DNA of 64,000 nucleotides from Methylobacterium sp. J-090. GTDB lineage: Bacteria; Pseudomonadota; Alphaproteobacteria; Rhizobiales; Beijerinckiaceae. Both the position numbers and the translations under genes were made by a program. The notes under the pieces are model-generated. The model was given only the letters and a program-made list of their open reading frames with translations. It made no database searches and was not told the origin of the DNA. Where the stretch lies: positions 310,001 through 374,000 of the forward strand of contig NZ_JAKSXV010000096.1 in NCBI RefSeq assembly GCF_022829345.1, written 5' to 3'. Shown one piece after another: positions 9,601-18,985 of the stretch. Numbering within the stretch: the stretch's first letter is position 1; the number at the start of each line of letters is the position of its first letter.

Positions 9601-10216
9601 GTCTGGTGTGAGGGGAGGGTGGGTCCGAAAGGCGAGCCTCGGCCTCCGCCAGATCCTCCGGCGTGTTGATGTTCCAGAACGGGTCGAGGGGCTCGGCCGG
9701 CCATTCCACCGGGACCGCCCCTTGCGCGCGCAGGAAGGCGCCGACCCGCCGCTCCAGGCGGATCACGAGGGCATCATGGAGCGCAGGGCGCAGAGCGACG
9801 GGCCACAGGGCCACGGTGAAGTGCTCGCGCCCGTTCGAGGCCGCCATCGCCACGGGGCCGTCCGCCCGCGCCAGGCGGGCAACGAGGTCGGCGGGCAGGA
9901 ACGGCGCATCGCCGGTGACGCTCGCCACGTACTTCACCCCCGGATGCAGGCGGGCAGCGTAGTCGAGGGCGGCGAGGATGCCCGCGAGGGGGCCGGGATT
10001 CCCCGGTACGCCGTCGGGCACGACCGGGCCGGGGAACCCCGAAAACCGGGCCGGGTCGCCGTTGGCGTTGAGGATCAGCCCGGCATCGCATTGGGGCGCG
10101 AATCGCGCCACCACGTGGTCGAGGAGCGGGCGGCCGGCGAGGCGCCGCAGGGCCTTGTCGCCGCCGCCCATGCGCCGCGACAGGCCGCCGGCCAGGACGA
10201 CGCCGAGGACCGGCAT
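9593..10216 (-). CDS. mobA: molybdenum cofactor guanylyltransferase
   Basis: A 207-residue nucleotidyltransferase that joins GMP to molybdopterin to give Mo-MGD, the cofactor of DMSO-reductase-family enzymes such as formate dehydrogenase. The N-terminal 'VLGVVLAGGLSRRMGGGDKA' is the GTP-binding signature, and 'PGPLAGILAALDYA' and 'VTGDAPFLPADLVARL' are further family blocks. The ATG immediately follows the mrp stop codon (TAG then ATG, zero spacing), so it is translationally coupled to mrp. Its 3' end overlaps the dispersed repeat at 9573-9600. Confidence 0.94.
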   Translation of the reverse strand: MPVLGVVLAGGLSRRMGGGDKALRRLAGRPLLDHVVARFAPQCDAGLILNANGDPARFSGFPGPVVPDGVPGNPGPLAGILAALDYAARLHPGVKYVASVTGDAPFLPADLVARLARADGPVAMAASNGREHFTVALWPVALRPALHDALVIRLERRVGAFLRAQGAVPVEWPAEPLDPFWNINTPEDLAEAEARLSDPPSPHTRPD

Positions 10217-11356
10217 CTACTCGATGACGATGCGCGGCGCCGCCCGGGGCGCCGACGCACCGTTGAGGTTCGCCCAGAGCTTGGCGGCGATGTCGCGATA
10301 GACCTTGGCGTGCGGCCCGTCGGGATCGACGGCCACCACCGGGCGCCCGGCATCCGAGCTCTCGCGGATGGTCATGTTCAGGGGCACCTCGCCGAGGAAC
10401 GGCACCGCGAGGCGCGCCGCCTCGTCGCGGGCGCCGCCATGGCCGAAGATGTGCGAAGCGTGGCCGCAATTCGGGCAGACGAACGTCGCCATGTTCTCGA
10501 TGACGCCGAGGATCGGCACCGAGACCTTGCGGAACATGGTCACGCCGCGCCGGGCGTCGATGAGGGCGAGATCCTGCGGCGTCGAGACGATGACGGCGCC
10601 GGACAGGGGGGTGGCCTGCGCCATGGTGAGCTGGGCGTCGCCGGTGCCGGGGGGCATGTCGACCACGAGGATGTCGAGGTCGCCCCACGCCACCTCGCGC
10701 AGCATCTGGGTGATGGCCGACTGAACCATGGGGCCGCGCCAGATCATCGCCGTCTCGGGTTCGATGAGGAAGCCGATGGACATGACCTTGATGCCGTAGC
10801 CCTCCATGGGCGCCAGCAGACGTTCCTCGATGACCTTGGGCTTGCCGGACAAACCGAAGAGCTTCGGCACGGACGGGCCGTAGATGTCGGCGTCGAGCAA
10901 TCCGACCTTCAGTCCCTGCGCCGAGAGCGCCAGGGCGAGGTTGCAGGCGGTGGTGGATTTACCGACGCCGCCCTTGCCCGACGCCACGGCGACGATGTGG
11001 CGGACCCCCGGCAGGGCCGGCCCGGTGCGCGGCGGCGGCGGGGCCGGCGGCCGGCCGGGGGCGGGCGGCTGCGGCGGGGTCTGGCCCTGGGCGGGGTGGT
11101 TGGGACCGCGCTCCGAGGTCAGGCTCGCGAACACGCCCGAGACCCCGGGGGTGGCGAGGATCGCGCCCTCGGCGCGGCGGCGGATCGGTTCGAAGCGCTC
11201 GGCCTCGCTCGGATCGATGAGGATCGAGAACATCACCCGGCCGGTCGGATCGACGACCACCTGCGACAGGCGGCCGGACGCGGGCAGTGTGGTGCCACCG
11301 GCATCGACGGTGACGGCCGACAGGATCTTGAGGACATCGTCGCGGGTGATCGCCAA
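10217..11356 (-). CDS. mrp: Mrp/ApbC family iron-sulfur cluster carrier ATPase
   Basis: A 379-residue P-loop protein that delivers Fe-S clusters to apo-proteins. An N-terminal MIP18/DUF59 domain (about 5-85) is joined by a proline-rich linker (86-115) to the ATPase domain with the deviant Walker A 'SGKGGVGKST' (126-135), 'LDADIYGPS' and 'VDMPPGTGD'. The paired cysteines 'CPNCG' bind the cluster between two subunits. The chosen TTG start lies 8 bases after a perfect AAGGAG; the upstream TTG at 11377 has none. The gene is directly coupled to mobA. Coupling of a cluster carrier with a molybdenum cofactor gene fits the Fe-S content of molybdoenzymes (inference). Confidence 0.94.
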   Translation of the reverse strand: MAITRDDVLKILSAVTVDAGGTTLPASGRLSQVVVDPTGRVMFSILIDPSEAERFEPIRRRAEGAILATPGVSGVFASLTSERGPNHPAQGQTPPQPPAPGRPPAPPPPRTGPALPGVRHIVAVASGKGGVGKSTTACNLALALSAQGLKVGLLDADIYGPSVPKLFGLSGKPKVIEERLLAPMEGYGIKVMSIGFLIEPETAMIWRGPMVQSAITQMLREVAWGDLDILVVDMPPGTGDAQLTMAQATPLSGAVIVSTPQDLALIDARRGVTMFRKVSVPILGVIENMATFVCPNCGHASHIFGHGGARDEAARLAVPFLGEVPLNMTIRESSDAGRPVVAVDPDGPHAKVYRDIAAKLWANLNGASAPRAAPRIVIE

Positions 11357-11670
11357 CAGTCGGGCTCCTTGGCGCAACGGACGGGCTAGCCCGGGCCGGA
11401 CGCGAAATCGGTGGCGCCATCCGCCCCGGTCGGGACTCTCGCGCGCATGTCGACTTAGGGGACAGCATGGGCGCGCAGCCAGCGCAACCCCGCACCGCGC
11501 GGCCCATCATCGCGAGCCCCGGAATCGTCCGGCCCGGAATCCCGAAACCCAGCATCGCGTCACCCGAAACCAAAGCGAAGCTCGCCCGTTGAGCCTTCGA
11601 ACCGGTCGCGGGCGCCCGTCGAGGGCGCCGCGTCCGGATGCGTCGAGACCGAGTCGGAGATTCCAACCCC
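11357..11670. other. intergenic region between divergent mrp and the stress-protein gene
   Basis: 314 bases with no credible reading frame. It should hold two divergent promoters, but no clear -35/-10 pair stands out. Locally repeated CCCGAAACC and CCGGAATC-like words are present around 11518-11575. Confidence 0.5.
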
Positions 11671-12174
11671 ATGCATCAGGGCAACCACCGCGATCACGAG
11701 GGCGCCAAGAAGCTCTTCGCCCTCATCAAGGACATCAAGGTCGCGATGATGACCACCGCGGACCCCGATGGGAAGCTCTACAGCCGCCCGATGTGGTGCC
11801 AGGACGCGGACGAGAACGGCGACCTGTGGTTCTTCACCAAGCTGCACTCGCCGAAGACCGCCGAGATCAGCAAGGACAACCAGATAAACCTCGCCTATTC
11901 CGACCCGTCGAGCCAGACCTACGTCTCCATTGCCGGCAAGGCCGAGATCGTCACAGATCAGGCCGTCATCGACGATAAGTGGACCGAGAGCCTGAAGACC
12001 TGGTTTCCCAACGGGAAGGACGACCCGGAAGTGGCGCTGCTCCGCATCCATCCGGAGAAGGGCGAGTACTGGGACAGCCCCAACGCCACGGCCCTGCACA
12101 TCTACGGCTACGTGAAGGCCGCCCTCACGGGCGAGTCGCCGAAGACCGAGACCAAGAAGGTCGATCTCGCCTGA
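11671..12174 (+). CDS. pyridoxamine 5'-phosphate oxidase-like general stress protein
   Basis: A 167-residue split-barrel flavin-binding protein of the 'general stress protein 26' type. The fold is recognised from 'VAMMTTADPDGKLYSRPM', 'DLWFFTKLHSPKTAEI' and 'NLAYSDPSSQTYVSIAGKAEI', with the acidic/aromatic end 'GEYWDSPNATALHIYGYVKA'. These proteins bind FMN or F420-like flavins and are induced by stress; the reaction is unknown. The ATG at 11671 follows GGAGA; an upstream in-frame start at 11638 would add 11 residues without family match. A G-C hairpin terminator follows at 12201. Confidence 0.87.
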   Translation: MHQGNHRDHEGAKKLFALIKDIKVAMMTTADPDGKLYSRPMWCQDADENGDLWFFTKLHSPKTAEISKDNQINLAYSDPSSQTYVSIAGKAEIVTDQAVIDDKWTESLKTWFPNGKDDPEVALLRIHPEKGEYWDSPNATALHIYGYVKAALTGESPKTETKKVDLA

Positions 12175-12200
12175 TTGCTACCGATCGGGACGAGGGAGGA

Positions 12201-12230
12201 GGGCGGTCACCCGGACGGGTGGCCGCCCTT
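12201..12230 (+). terminator. probable terminator after the stress flavoprotein
   Basis: A 12-bp stem (12201-12212 with 12217-12228, one G-U pair) and GGAC loop, followed by only two T. The short T tract makes its strength uncertain. Confidence 0.6.
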
Positions 12231-12331
12231 CGACGTTCCGCGATCGCAGGTCCGATTGACTCGTGACCGACGCCTATGCGCCTCTCGCAGGCGAGCGGGC
12301 GCCCGGGTCCCGCGCCGGACGGTGCCCGACC

Positions 12332-13624
12332 ATGCTCGATCTCGCGACGCGGGTGTACAACCACAACTTCCAGATCGACCCCATCGTCCGGTCGCTCCTC
12401 GACACCGATTTCTACAAGCTCCTGATGGCGCAGACGATCTTTCGCCGCCGTCGCGACGCCCGTGTCACCTTCGGCATCCAGAACCGCTCCAGGAGCGTGC
12501 GGCTCGCCGAGTTCGTCGATGCCGGCGAACTGCGCGAGCAGCTCGACCATGCCCGCACCCTCACCCTGAGCCGGGGCGAGTCGACCTGGCTGCGCGGCAA
12601 TACCTTCTACGGCCAGCGCCAGATGTTCGCGCCCGACTTCATGGACTGGCTCGAAGCCTTCCGCCTGCCCGAATACGAGCTCGAGGCGCGGGACGGGCAG
12701 TACGTGCTCACCTTCCACGGACCCTGGATCGAGACGACGATGTGGGAGGTGCCGGCCCTCTCCATCCTCAACGAGCTGCGGGCGCGCGGCGTCGTGCGCC
12801 ATATGGGCAAGCTCGAGCTCCAGGTGCTCTACGCCCGCGCCATGACCCGGGTGTGGGAGAAGATCGAACGCCTTCGCGCCCTGCCCGATCTCTCCATCGC
12901 GGATTTCGGCACGCGCCGGCGCCACGGCTTCCTGTGGCAGGACTGGTGCGTCGAGGCGATGCGCGCGGGCCTCGGCGACCGGTTCCTCGGGACCTCGAAC
13001 TGCCTCATCGCGCTGCGCCGCGAGGTCGAGGCGGTGGGCACCAATGCCCACGAGCTGCCCATGGTGTATTCGGCGCTGGCCGACGGGGACGCGGCCCTGG
13101 CGCGGGCTCCCTACGACGTGCTCGCGGACTGGCAGCAGGACTACGCCGGCAACCTCCTCGTCATGCTGCCCGACACCTACGGCACGAGCGGCTTTCTCGC
13201 GCACGCCCCCGACTGGATGAACGCCTGGACCGGCATCCGCATCGATTCGAAGGAGCCCATCGCGGGCGGCGAGGAGGCGATCGCGTGGTGGCGCTTGCGG
13301 GGCTGCGATCCCCGCGAGAAACTGGCGATCTTCTCGGACGGGCTCGACGTCGACACCATCGAGGCCATCCACGCGCATTTCCACGGGCGCATGCGCATCG
13401 GCTACGGCTGGGGCACCCTGCTCACCAACGACTTTCGCGGCTTGGTGCCGGACGGGCGCCTCGATCCCATCTCCATCGTCTGCAAGGTCATCGCGGCGGA
13501 CGGACGGCCCACGGTGAAGATCTCCGACAACCCGTCGAAGGCCATCGGACCGGAGGATCAGATCGCGCGCTATCGCCGGGTGTTCGGCGTCGAGGACGCG
13601 CCGGCGCTGCCGGTCGTCGTGTGA
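12332..13624 (+). CDS. pncB: nicotinate phosphoribosyltransferase
   Basis: A 430-residue enzyme that makes nicotinate mononucleotide from nicotinate and PRPP, salvaging NAD. It begins '[20 protein letters not shown]' and carries '[11 protein letters not shown]', '[14 protein letters not shown]' and the phosphohistidine loop 'GTNAHELPM' (His240, autophosphorylated in the family). '[11 protein letters not shown]' and '[10 protein letters not shown]' form the PRPP site. The ATG at 12332 gives the usual N terminus. An in-frame GTG at 12263 would add 23 unmatched residues, and neither start has a good ribosome site, so the start is uncertain. It is convergent with the chemoreceptor gene. Confidence 0.94.
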   Translation: MLDLATRVYNHNFQIDPIVRSLLDTDFYKLLMAQTIFRRRRDARVTFGIQNRSRSVRLAEFVDAGELREQLDHARTLTLSRGESTWLRGNTFYGQRQMFAPDFMDWLEAFRLPEYELEARDGQYVLTFHGPWIETTMWEVPALSILNELRARGVVRHMGKLELQVLYARAMTRVWEKIERLRALPDLSIADFGTRRRHGFLWQDWCVEAMRAGLGDRFLGTSNCLIALRREVEAVGTNAHELPMVYSALADGDAALARAPYDVLADWQQDYAGNLLVMLPDTYGTSGFLAHAPDWMNAWTGIRIDSKEPIAGGEEAIAWWRLRGCDPREKLAIFSDGLDVDTIEAIHAHFHGRMRIGYGWGTLLTNDFRGLVPDGRLDPISIVCKVIAADGRPTVKISDNPSKAIGPEDQIARYRRVFGVEDAPALPVVV

Positions 13625-13631
13625 GGTGCGC

Positions 13632-14726
13632 TCAGGCGTCGGCACCCTGGACGATGACCCCGTACCATCCGAGTCCCGCATAGGTCTCGTAGCCGGGGGT
13701 CCGGTGAAAGGCGGTGACGGCGCCCGACTGCGGATCGCGATCCGCGCCGCTCGTCCGCCCGGCCGGCTGAAAGCGCAGGGTCTCCTCGAGGACGCCCCGT
13801 CCATCGGACGCGGCCAGCACGCGGTGACGGGCATCGACGAGGACCACGCGGGTCCGGTCCCGATCCTCCGGCGACACCCGGACACCCTCGACGATGGCGC
13901 GGGCCTGCGCCTCCCAGTCGAAATGGATCGCCAGCACGCCGACGGGCCCGGCCCGGCTGCTGCCGCCCGCGCGGACGCTGGCGCAGTAGGTCGCGACCTG
14001 GGCGTTCCCGAGCCGGCCCTGCCGCGCGACGTCGGCGGCGATGTAGGAATCGCCGTCGAGCAGGTCGGCGGCGCGGCGGAACCAAGGCTCGGCCGAGACG
14101 TCCCGGCCGATCACCTCGCGGAACCGCTCCGGGCGGCCATGCGCCAGGACGATGCCGCCGGGCGAGCACAGCCACAGGTCGAGATAGACCGTGTAGGCGT
14201 CGAGGATCACCCCGAGACGCGCGGCCGCGTGGGCCACCCGGTCGGGCGTCGGAGCGGTGGCGCAATCCACGAGGGCCGCGTCGGTCGCCCACCAGCGCAC
14301 GTCGCAGGTCCGCTCGTAGAGGTTGCGGTCGATGAGTTCGACGGCGTTGAGGGCGAGGTCGATGAGCCGGTCGTCGCGGGTGTGGCTCGACAGATCCTCG
14401 ACCTGGGCCTGAAGCCCGGCGATCCGGTCGGACAGCTCGGCCTCCAGCGCCTTGGCGATCCCCTCGACCTCTCCGCCGATGGCGCGCACCTCCTGGGCGA
14501 CCACGGCGAAGCCGCGTCCCATCTCACCGGCACGCGCCGCCTCGATGAGGGCGTTCAGGGCCAGGATCTTGACCTGCCCGGTGATGCCCTGGATGCGGCG
14601 GCTCTTCTCCGACGAGATGCGCTTCAGCTCGGCGATCTCCGCCGCGACGCCCCGGAGGCCGGTCCCGGGAGCGCTCGACGGCCCTGGCGAAGCCACGCCC
14701 CCCTGCTTGAGGCTCAAACCCGACAT
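13632..14726 (-). CDS. soluble methyl-accepting chemotaxis-like protein with C-terminal Cache-like sensor
   Basis: A 364-residue protein with no transmembrane segment. The signalling tip of chemoreceptors lies near the N terminus (about residues 45-90): 'QVKILALNALIEAARAGE' then 'GRGFAVVAQEVRAIG'. This hairpin is very short compared with full receptors. From about 125 onward a PAS/Cache-like domain follows, with 'YTVYLDLWLCSPGGIVLAHG', 'VSAEPWFRRA', 'VLAIHFDWEAQARAI' and 'VVLVDARHRVLAAS'. The order (signal domain first, sensor second, cytoplasmic) is reversed from the textbook layout. It could report an internal ligand to CheA/CheW (inference). The start follows GAGGGA, and no cheW or cheA is nearby. 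Confidence 0.82.
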   Translation of the reverse strand: MSGLSLKQGGVASPGPSSAPGTGLRGVAAEIAELKRISSEKSRRIQGITGQVKILALNALIEAARAGEMGRGFAVVAQEVRAIGGEVEGIAKALEAELSDRIAGLQAQVEDLSSHTRDDRLIDLALNAVELIDRNLYERTCDVRWWATDAALVDCATAPTPDRVAHAAARLGVILDAYTVYLDLWLCSPGGIVLAHGRPERFREVIGRDVSAEPWFRRAADLLDGDSYIAADVARQGRLGNAQVATYCASVRAGGSSRAGPVGVLAIHFDWEAQARAIVEGVRVSPEDRDRTRVVLVDARHRVLAASDGRGVLEETLRFQPAGRTSGADRDPQSGAVTAFHRTPGYETYAGLGWYGVIVQGADA

Positions 14727-15185
14727 CCGTCCCTCGTTCGTCTTTACAACCCGAGATAGGAATGATCGATAGCAGCTAATGCCTTATTAAATTTCGCACT
14801 ATCAGACCGTTGTATTGTATGTCTGACCAGAGCACGCCGCCCGGCACTGGACTTGTCGAGTGTTGATTTGGGTCGACGATTTTTCCAAAGGATGATCTCG
14901 GTCAGATCTCATCGGCCTACGCGGCGGGCCGGCACCCGTTTGCGATGGTTCCGTAAATGTACGGCGTCAGTCGTCAACGGTGCAGTCTGGACGGTGCTGG
15001 ACAACAGCCCGATGAACCCGATGGATAGGCTGCCCCGGATCGCCGGACGCATCCGATCGGCAGCGCAGGCGGCCCGTTCCCCTTGGCGAGAACGCCGCAT
15101 CGATGGGGCGATCGACGGCGCCTTGTGCCGGCGCACGTCACGCGACAAGGACAGGGGCGTGCGAGAACCCGCGGGGAAGCCAGGG
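14727..15185. other. 459-base intergenic region between the chemoreceptor gene and pxpA
   Basis: There is no supported gene. The part at 14758-14835 is clearly richer in A+T than its surroundings and probably contains the divergent promoters. An in-frame extension of pxpA upstream is open but shows no family-like sequence. Confidence 0.5.
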
Positions 15186-15944
15186 ATGCGGATCGATCTC
15201 AACGCCGATCTCGGCGAGGGCTACGGCCCCTACAGGATGGGCGACGACGCCGCCCTCCTCGACATCGTCACGTCGGCCAACGTCGCCTGCGGCTTCCATG
15301 CGGGCGATCCGGGCCTCATGGTCGCGACCGCCCGGGCGGCGAGGGCGCGCGGCGTGTCGCTCGGCGCCCATCCGGGCTTCGACGACCGACGCGGATTCGG
15401 CCGCCGTGTGATCCGCGCCACGCCCGGCGAGATCGAGGCCGATGTCGCCTATCAGATCGGGGCGCTCCAGGCCTGCGCGGCGTTGGCCGGCCACCGCGTC
15501 ACCCACGTGAAGGCCCACGGGGCGTTGGCCAACCTCTCGAACGCCGAGGACGACGTGGCGCGGGCCATCGCCCGGGCCGTGCGCGCCGTCGATGACACCC
15601 TCGCCGTTCTCGTGATGCCGGGCCTCGCCGCCGAGCGGGCGGCTCGGGCGGAGGGCCTCCGGGTGGTGCGCGAGATCTATGCCGACCGCGCCTACGCGGA
15701 GGATGGGCAGCTCGCGCCGCGCGGCGAGCCGGGCGCCGTGATCACCGATGCCGGAACCGTCGCCGAGCGGACCCGCCGCATGGTGGAGGAGGGCGCCCTC
15801 GTCACACGTTCGGGTCGCCGCATCCCGGTCGCCATCGACACGATCTGCGTCCACGGCGACGATCCGCACGCGGTGGCGACCGCCCAGGCGGTGCGCCGGA
15901 CCCTGGAGGAGGCCGGGTTCACCCTGGCGCCGTTCGCCGGATGA
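15186..15944 (+). CDS. pxpA: 5-oxoprolinase subunit A (LamB/YcsF family)
   Basis: A 252-residue member of the LamB/YcsF family. PxpA acts with PxpB and PxpC in ATP-dependent opening of 5-oxoproline to glutamate. Motifs: 'RIDLNADLGEGYGPYRMGDD' at the start, 'SANVACGFHAGDP', 'LGAHPGFDDRRGFGRR', 'VTHVKAHGALAN', 'DRAYAEDGQLAPRGEPGAVI' and 'TICVHGDDPHAV', all characteristic. The ATG at 15186 has GGGGAAG upstream. No pxpB or pxpC partner lies next to it here, which is unusual because the three genes are normally adjacent; they may be elsewhere in the genome. Confidence 0.93.
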   Translation: MRIDLNADLGEGYGPYRMGDDAALLDIVTSANVACGFHAGDPGLMVATARAARARGVSLGAHPGFDDRRGFGRRVIRATPGEIEADVAYQIGALQACAALAGHRVTHVKAHGALANLSNAEDDVARAIARAVRAVDDTLAVLVMPGLAAERAARAEGLRVVREIYADRAYAEDGQLAPRGEPGAVITDAGTVAERTRRMVEEGALVTRSGRRIPVAIDTICVHGDDPHAVATAQAVRRTLEEAGFTLAPFAG

Positions 15945-16162
15945 GAGCGGCTCCGAAGGGACGCCTTGTCCGCCGGAGCGAGCCCTGAACCGGCCCGCTT
16001 CACGCAACGCAAGGGGCGCGCGTGCCGCCGTCGGGGGTCATCCGATCACGCCGCCGCGAGGAGGAGGGTCCGCGCGAGGGATCGTTTTGCAGCACCGCAC
16101 CGTTCCCCCGGCGCGGCGCCCCATCCGAGGGCGGCCGGCTTAGGCGTCGAGACGGAACCGGC

Positions 16163-18097
16163 ATGGCGACGAGACCCACAACGAAACCCTCGCTGATTCC
16201 CCCGCGCCCGACCCGGATCGCCGCCGCCGAGACGCCGGCACCGACCATGACCTCGCCGCTCATCGTCGCGGCCCTCATCGTCACCGGCCTCTATCTCGGC
16301 CGCGACGTGCTCATCCCCATCGCCATCGCGATCCTGCTGTCCTTCGTCCTCGGCCCCCTGGTGAACTGGCTCAGGCGCTGGCATTTCGGTCGCTTCCTGT
16401 CCGTCGCCACCGCCGTGCTGATGACCCTGAGCGTGGTCGGGGCGCTCGGCACCCTCATCGGGGTGCAGCTCGCCGACATCGCCGGCGACGTCCCACGCTA
16501 CCGCAGCACCATCGAGCGCAAGGTCGAGGGCCTCAAGGACACGCCCGCCGGGCACATGGCCGACTACGTCGCCGGCATCGGCCGGACCATGCACCCGGAC
16601 GGTCCGAAGCCCGAGCCCAAACCCGAACCCAAACCGGATGCCGCCCCCGCGGCGGCGCCACCCGAGAAGGCGATCCTCGTCGAGGTGAAGGACCGCGCGC
16701 CCGACGCCCTCACCATGGCCGGGACCCTGCTCTCGCCGATCCTGCATCCGCTCGCCACCATCGGCATCGTGTTCGTGGTGCTGCTGTTCCTGCTGATGCA
16801 GCGCGAGGATCTGCGCGATCGCATGATCCGCCTCGCCGGATCGAGCGACCTGCACCGGACTACGGTCGCCATGGACGATGCGGCCAAGCGCTTGAGCCGC
16901 TACTTCCTCGTTCAGCTCGCCCTCAACGCTTCGTTCGGCCTCGTCGTCGGCATCGGCCTCTACCTCATCGGCGTGCCGAGCCCGGTCCTGTGGGGCATCT
17001 TCTCGGCCCTCATGCGGTTCGTGCCGTACATCGGCGCCTTCGTGTCGGCGCTGTTTCCCCTGGCGCTGGCGGCGGCCGTCGATCCCGGCTGGTCCATGGT
17101 CGTCGAGACCCTGATCCTGTTCCTCATCCTCGAGCCCATCGTCGGGCATTTCATCGAGCCGATGCTCTACGGCCACTCCACCGGCATGTCGCCCTTCGCC
17201 GTCCTCGTCTCGGCCCTGTTCTGGACCTGGCTGTGGGGACCCGTCGGGCTGCTGCTCTCGACGCCGCTCACCGTCTGCCTCGTGGTCCTGGGGCGCCACG
17301 TCGACAAGCTCGAATTCCTCGACGTGCTGTTCGGCGACCGGCCGGCCCTGACGCCCGTGGAGAACTTCTATCAGCGCATCCTCGCGGGTGATTCCGACGA
17401 GGTGCAGGAGCACGCCGAACTCATCCTCAAGACCTGTCCGCTGGCGACCTACTACGACGAGGTGGTGATCAAGGGCCTCGAACTCGCCGCCCGCGATGCG
17501 GCGCGCGGCGTGCTCACGCACGAGCAGAAGGCGGATATCCGACAGAGCCTCGCCGGCCTCGTCGAGGATTTGGCCGACCGCGACGACGAATCGGCCGAGG
17601 ACACGCCGGACGCACGGGCCGCGAACGAGGTTTGGCGCGCGGAGGGCACGGTCCTTTGCGTCTCCGGGCGCAGCTTCGTGGACGAGTCCGCCTGCGCCAT
17701 CCTGGCTCAGCTCCTGCGCAATCGCGGGATCGGCGTGCGCGTCGTGCCGTTCTCGGAGGTGGCGCGGGCGCGGATCGACACCTTCGACCCCGGTCCGGCG
17801 CGCCTCGTCTGCATCGTCTCCACCGCCATCAGCGGGGAGCCGACCCACCTCCGGCGCCTGGCCGAGCGGCTGAAGCGCAAGCTGCCCCAGGCGTACACCG
17901 TCGTCGGCCTGTGGCAGGCCGACGAGAGCAGCCTCGACGAGGCCGCCCAGCGCCGGGCGATTCCAGCGGACATCCACGTCACGTCCCTGCGCGGCGCCGT
18001 CGAGGCCATCGTGGCCGCCGCCGACCCGGTCGCGCCCGATCCCGTGGATGCGGACCGGCCGGCACCGCACCCCGTCGGCACGCCCATCCCCGCCTGA
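16163..18097 (+). CDS. AI-2E family transporter (PerM-like permease) with long cytoplasmic C terminus
   Basis: A 644-residue membrane protein. The AI-2E/PerM domain (residues about 30-385) shows eight predicted helices, with 'LYLGRDVLIPIAIAILLSF', 'LFLLMQREDLRDRMIRL', 'IGVPSPVLWGIFSALMRFVP' and 'GPVGLLLSTPLTVCLVVLGR'. A proline/lysine/glutamate repeat (PKPEPKPEPK, about 150-165) interrupts the loop between the first and second halves. The last 260 residues are cytoplasmic, with a Rossmann/STAS-like segment 'GTVLCVSGRSFVDESACAIL'. Substrates vary in the family (AI-2, ions, indole). The start at 16163 is chosen because the sequence before it is low complexity. Confidence 0.87.
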   Translation: MATRPTTKPSLIPPRPTRIAAAETPAPTMTSPLIVAALIVTGLYLGRDVLIPIAIAILLSFVLGPLVNWLRRWHFGRFLSVATAVLMTLSVVGALGTLIGVQLADIAGDVPRYRSTIERKVEGLKDTPAGHMADYVAGIGRTMHPDGPKPEPKPEPKPDAAPAAAPPEKAILVEVKDRAPDALTMAGTLLSPILHPLATIGIVFVVLLFLLMQREDLRDRMIRLAGSSDLHRTTVAMDDAAKRLSRYFLVQLALNASFGLVVGIGLYLIGVPSPVLWGIFSALMRFVPYIGAFVSALFPLALAAAVDPGWSMVVETLILFLILEPIVGHFIEPMLYGHSTGMSPFAVLVSALFWTWLWGPVGLLLSTPLTVCLVVLGRHVDKLEFLDVLFGDRPALTPVENFYQRILAGDSDEVQEHAELILKTCPLATYYDEVVIKGLELAARDAARGVLTHEQKADIRQSLAGLVEDLADRDDESAEDTPDARAANEVWRAEGTVLCVSGRSFVDESACAILAQLLRNRGIGVRVVPFSEVARARIDTFDPGPARLVCIVSTAISGEPTHLRRLAERLKRKLPQAYTVVGLWQADESSLDEAAQRRAIPADIHVTSLRGAVEAIVAAADPVAPDPVDADRPAPHPVGTPIPA

Positions 18098-18180
18098 ACG
18101 CGGCCGCTCGTCCGCCGGGGCTTGACGGCGGGCCGCCGCGTCCGTTTCGTTGCCGCCCCGGACCCGGAGAGGAAATCCCG

Positions 18181-18969
18181 ATGAGCGTCGTCGATCTCGC
18201 GCGGTTCATGGACGACCTCGCCACCGAATCGGGTCAGGCGATCCTGCCGTTCTTCCGGGCCGCCTTCGGCCTGGACGACAAGGGCCACGGCAGCGGCACC
18301 TTCGATCCCGTCACGGAAGCCGATCGGGCGGCGGAGGTAATCCTCCGCGGCCTGATCCGCCGCACCTTCCCGACCCACGGCATCCTCGGCGAGGAATTCG
18401 GTTCGGAGAATCTCGAGGCCGAATGCGTGTGGGTGCTCGATCCCATCGACGGCACCCGCGCGTTCATCGCCGGCCTGCCGACCTGGGGCACCCTCATCGG
18501 CCTCACCCGGAACGGTGCGCCCGTGCGTGGCCTGATGCACCAGCCCTATCTCGGCGAACGCTTCTGGGGCGACGGCGCCACGGCGCGGATGCGCTCGGCC
18601 AGGGGCGAGCGGGTTCTGCGCACCCGGCGCGGGACGAGCCTGAAGCACGCCCTCCTGGCCACCACCGATCCGCGCCTGTTCGCCGAGGGACCGGAACGCG
18701 ACGGCTTCGCCGCCATCGAGGCCGCCGTGCGGATGTCGCGCTACGGCACCGATTGCTATGCCTATTGCATGCTGGCCGCCGGACAGATCGACCTCGTGGT
18801 CGAGGCCGGGCTCAAGCCCTACGACATCGTCGCCCTCATCCCCATCGTCGAGGGTGCGGGCGGCGTCATCACCGCCTGGGACGGGGGTTCGGCCGCTCCG
18901 GGCGGGCGCATCGTGGCGGCGGGCGACCGGGCGCTCCACGCGGAGGCGTTGCGGCTCCTCAACCCCTAG
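18181..18969 (+). CDS. hisN: histidinol-phosphatase, inositol monophosphatase family
   Basis: A 262-residue metal-dependent phosphatase. The IMPase motifs are present: 'FDPVTEADRAAE', 'HGILGEEFG' (metal-binding Glu) and 'WVLDPIDGTRAFIAGLPTWG' (metal-binding Asp-Pro-Ile-Asp-Gly), with 'CYAYCMLAAGQIDLVVEAGL' and 'YDIVALIPIVEGAGG' closer to the C terminus. The 'GTRAFIAGLPTWGTLI' variant is typical of HisN-type histidinol-phosphatases of Actinobacteria and Rhizobiales rather than classical inositol monophosphatases. A role in histidine synthesis is therefore likely but inferred. The ATG follows GGAGAGG. Confidence 0.88.
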   Translation: MSVVDLARFMDDLATESGQAILPFFRAAFGLDDKGHGSGTFDPVTEADRAAEVILRGLIRRTFPTHGILGEEFGSENLEAECVWVLDPIDGTRAFIAGLPTWGTLIGLTRNGAPVRGLMHQPYLGERFWGDGATARMRSARGERVLRTRRGTSLKHALLATTDPRLFAEGPERDGFAAIEAAVRMSRYGTDCYAYCMLAAGQIDLVVEAGLKPYDIVALIPIVEGAGGVITAWDGGSAAPGGRIVAAGDRALHAEALRLLNP

Positions 18970-18985
18970 ATCCGGTCGGCGGAGG

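Noticed and set aside
9311..11389. Plus-strand open frame of 692 codons opposite mobA and mrp
   Set aside because: Overlaps three good genes, no ribosome site or domain.
16046..18070. Minus-strand open frame of 674 codons opposite the AI-2E permease gene
   Set aside because: Antisense shadow of a strongly supported membrane protein gene.
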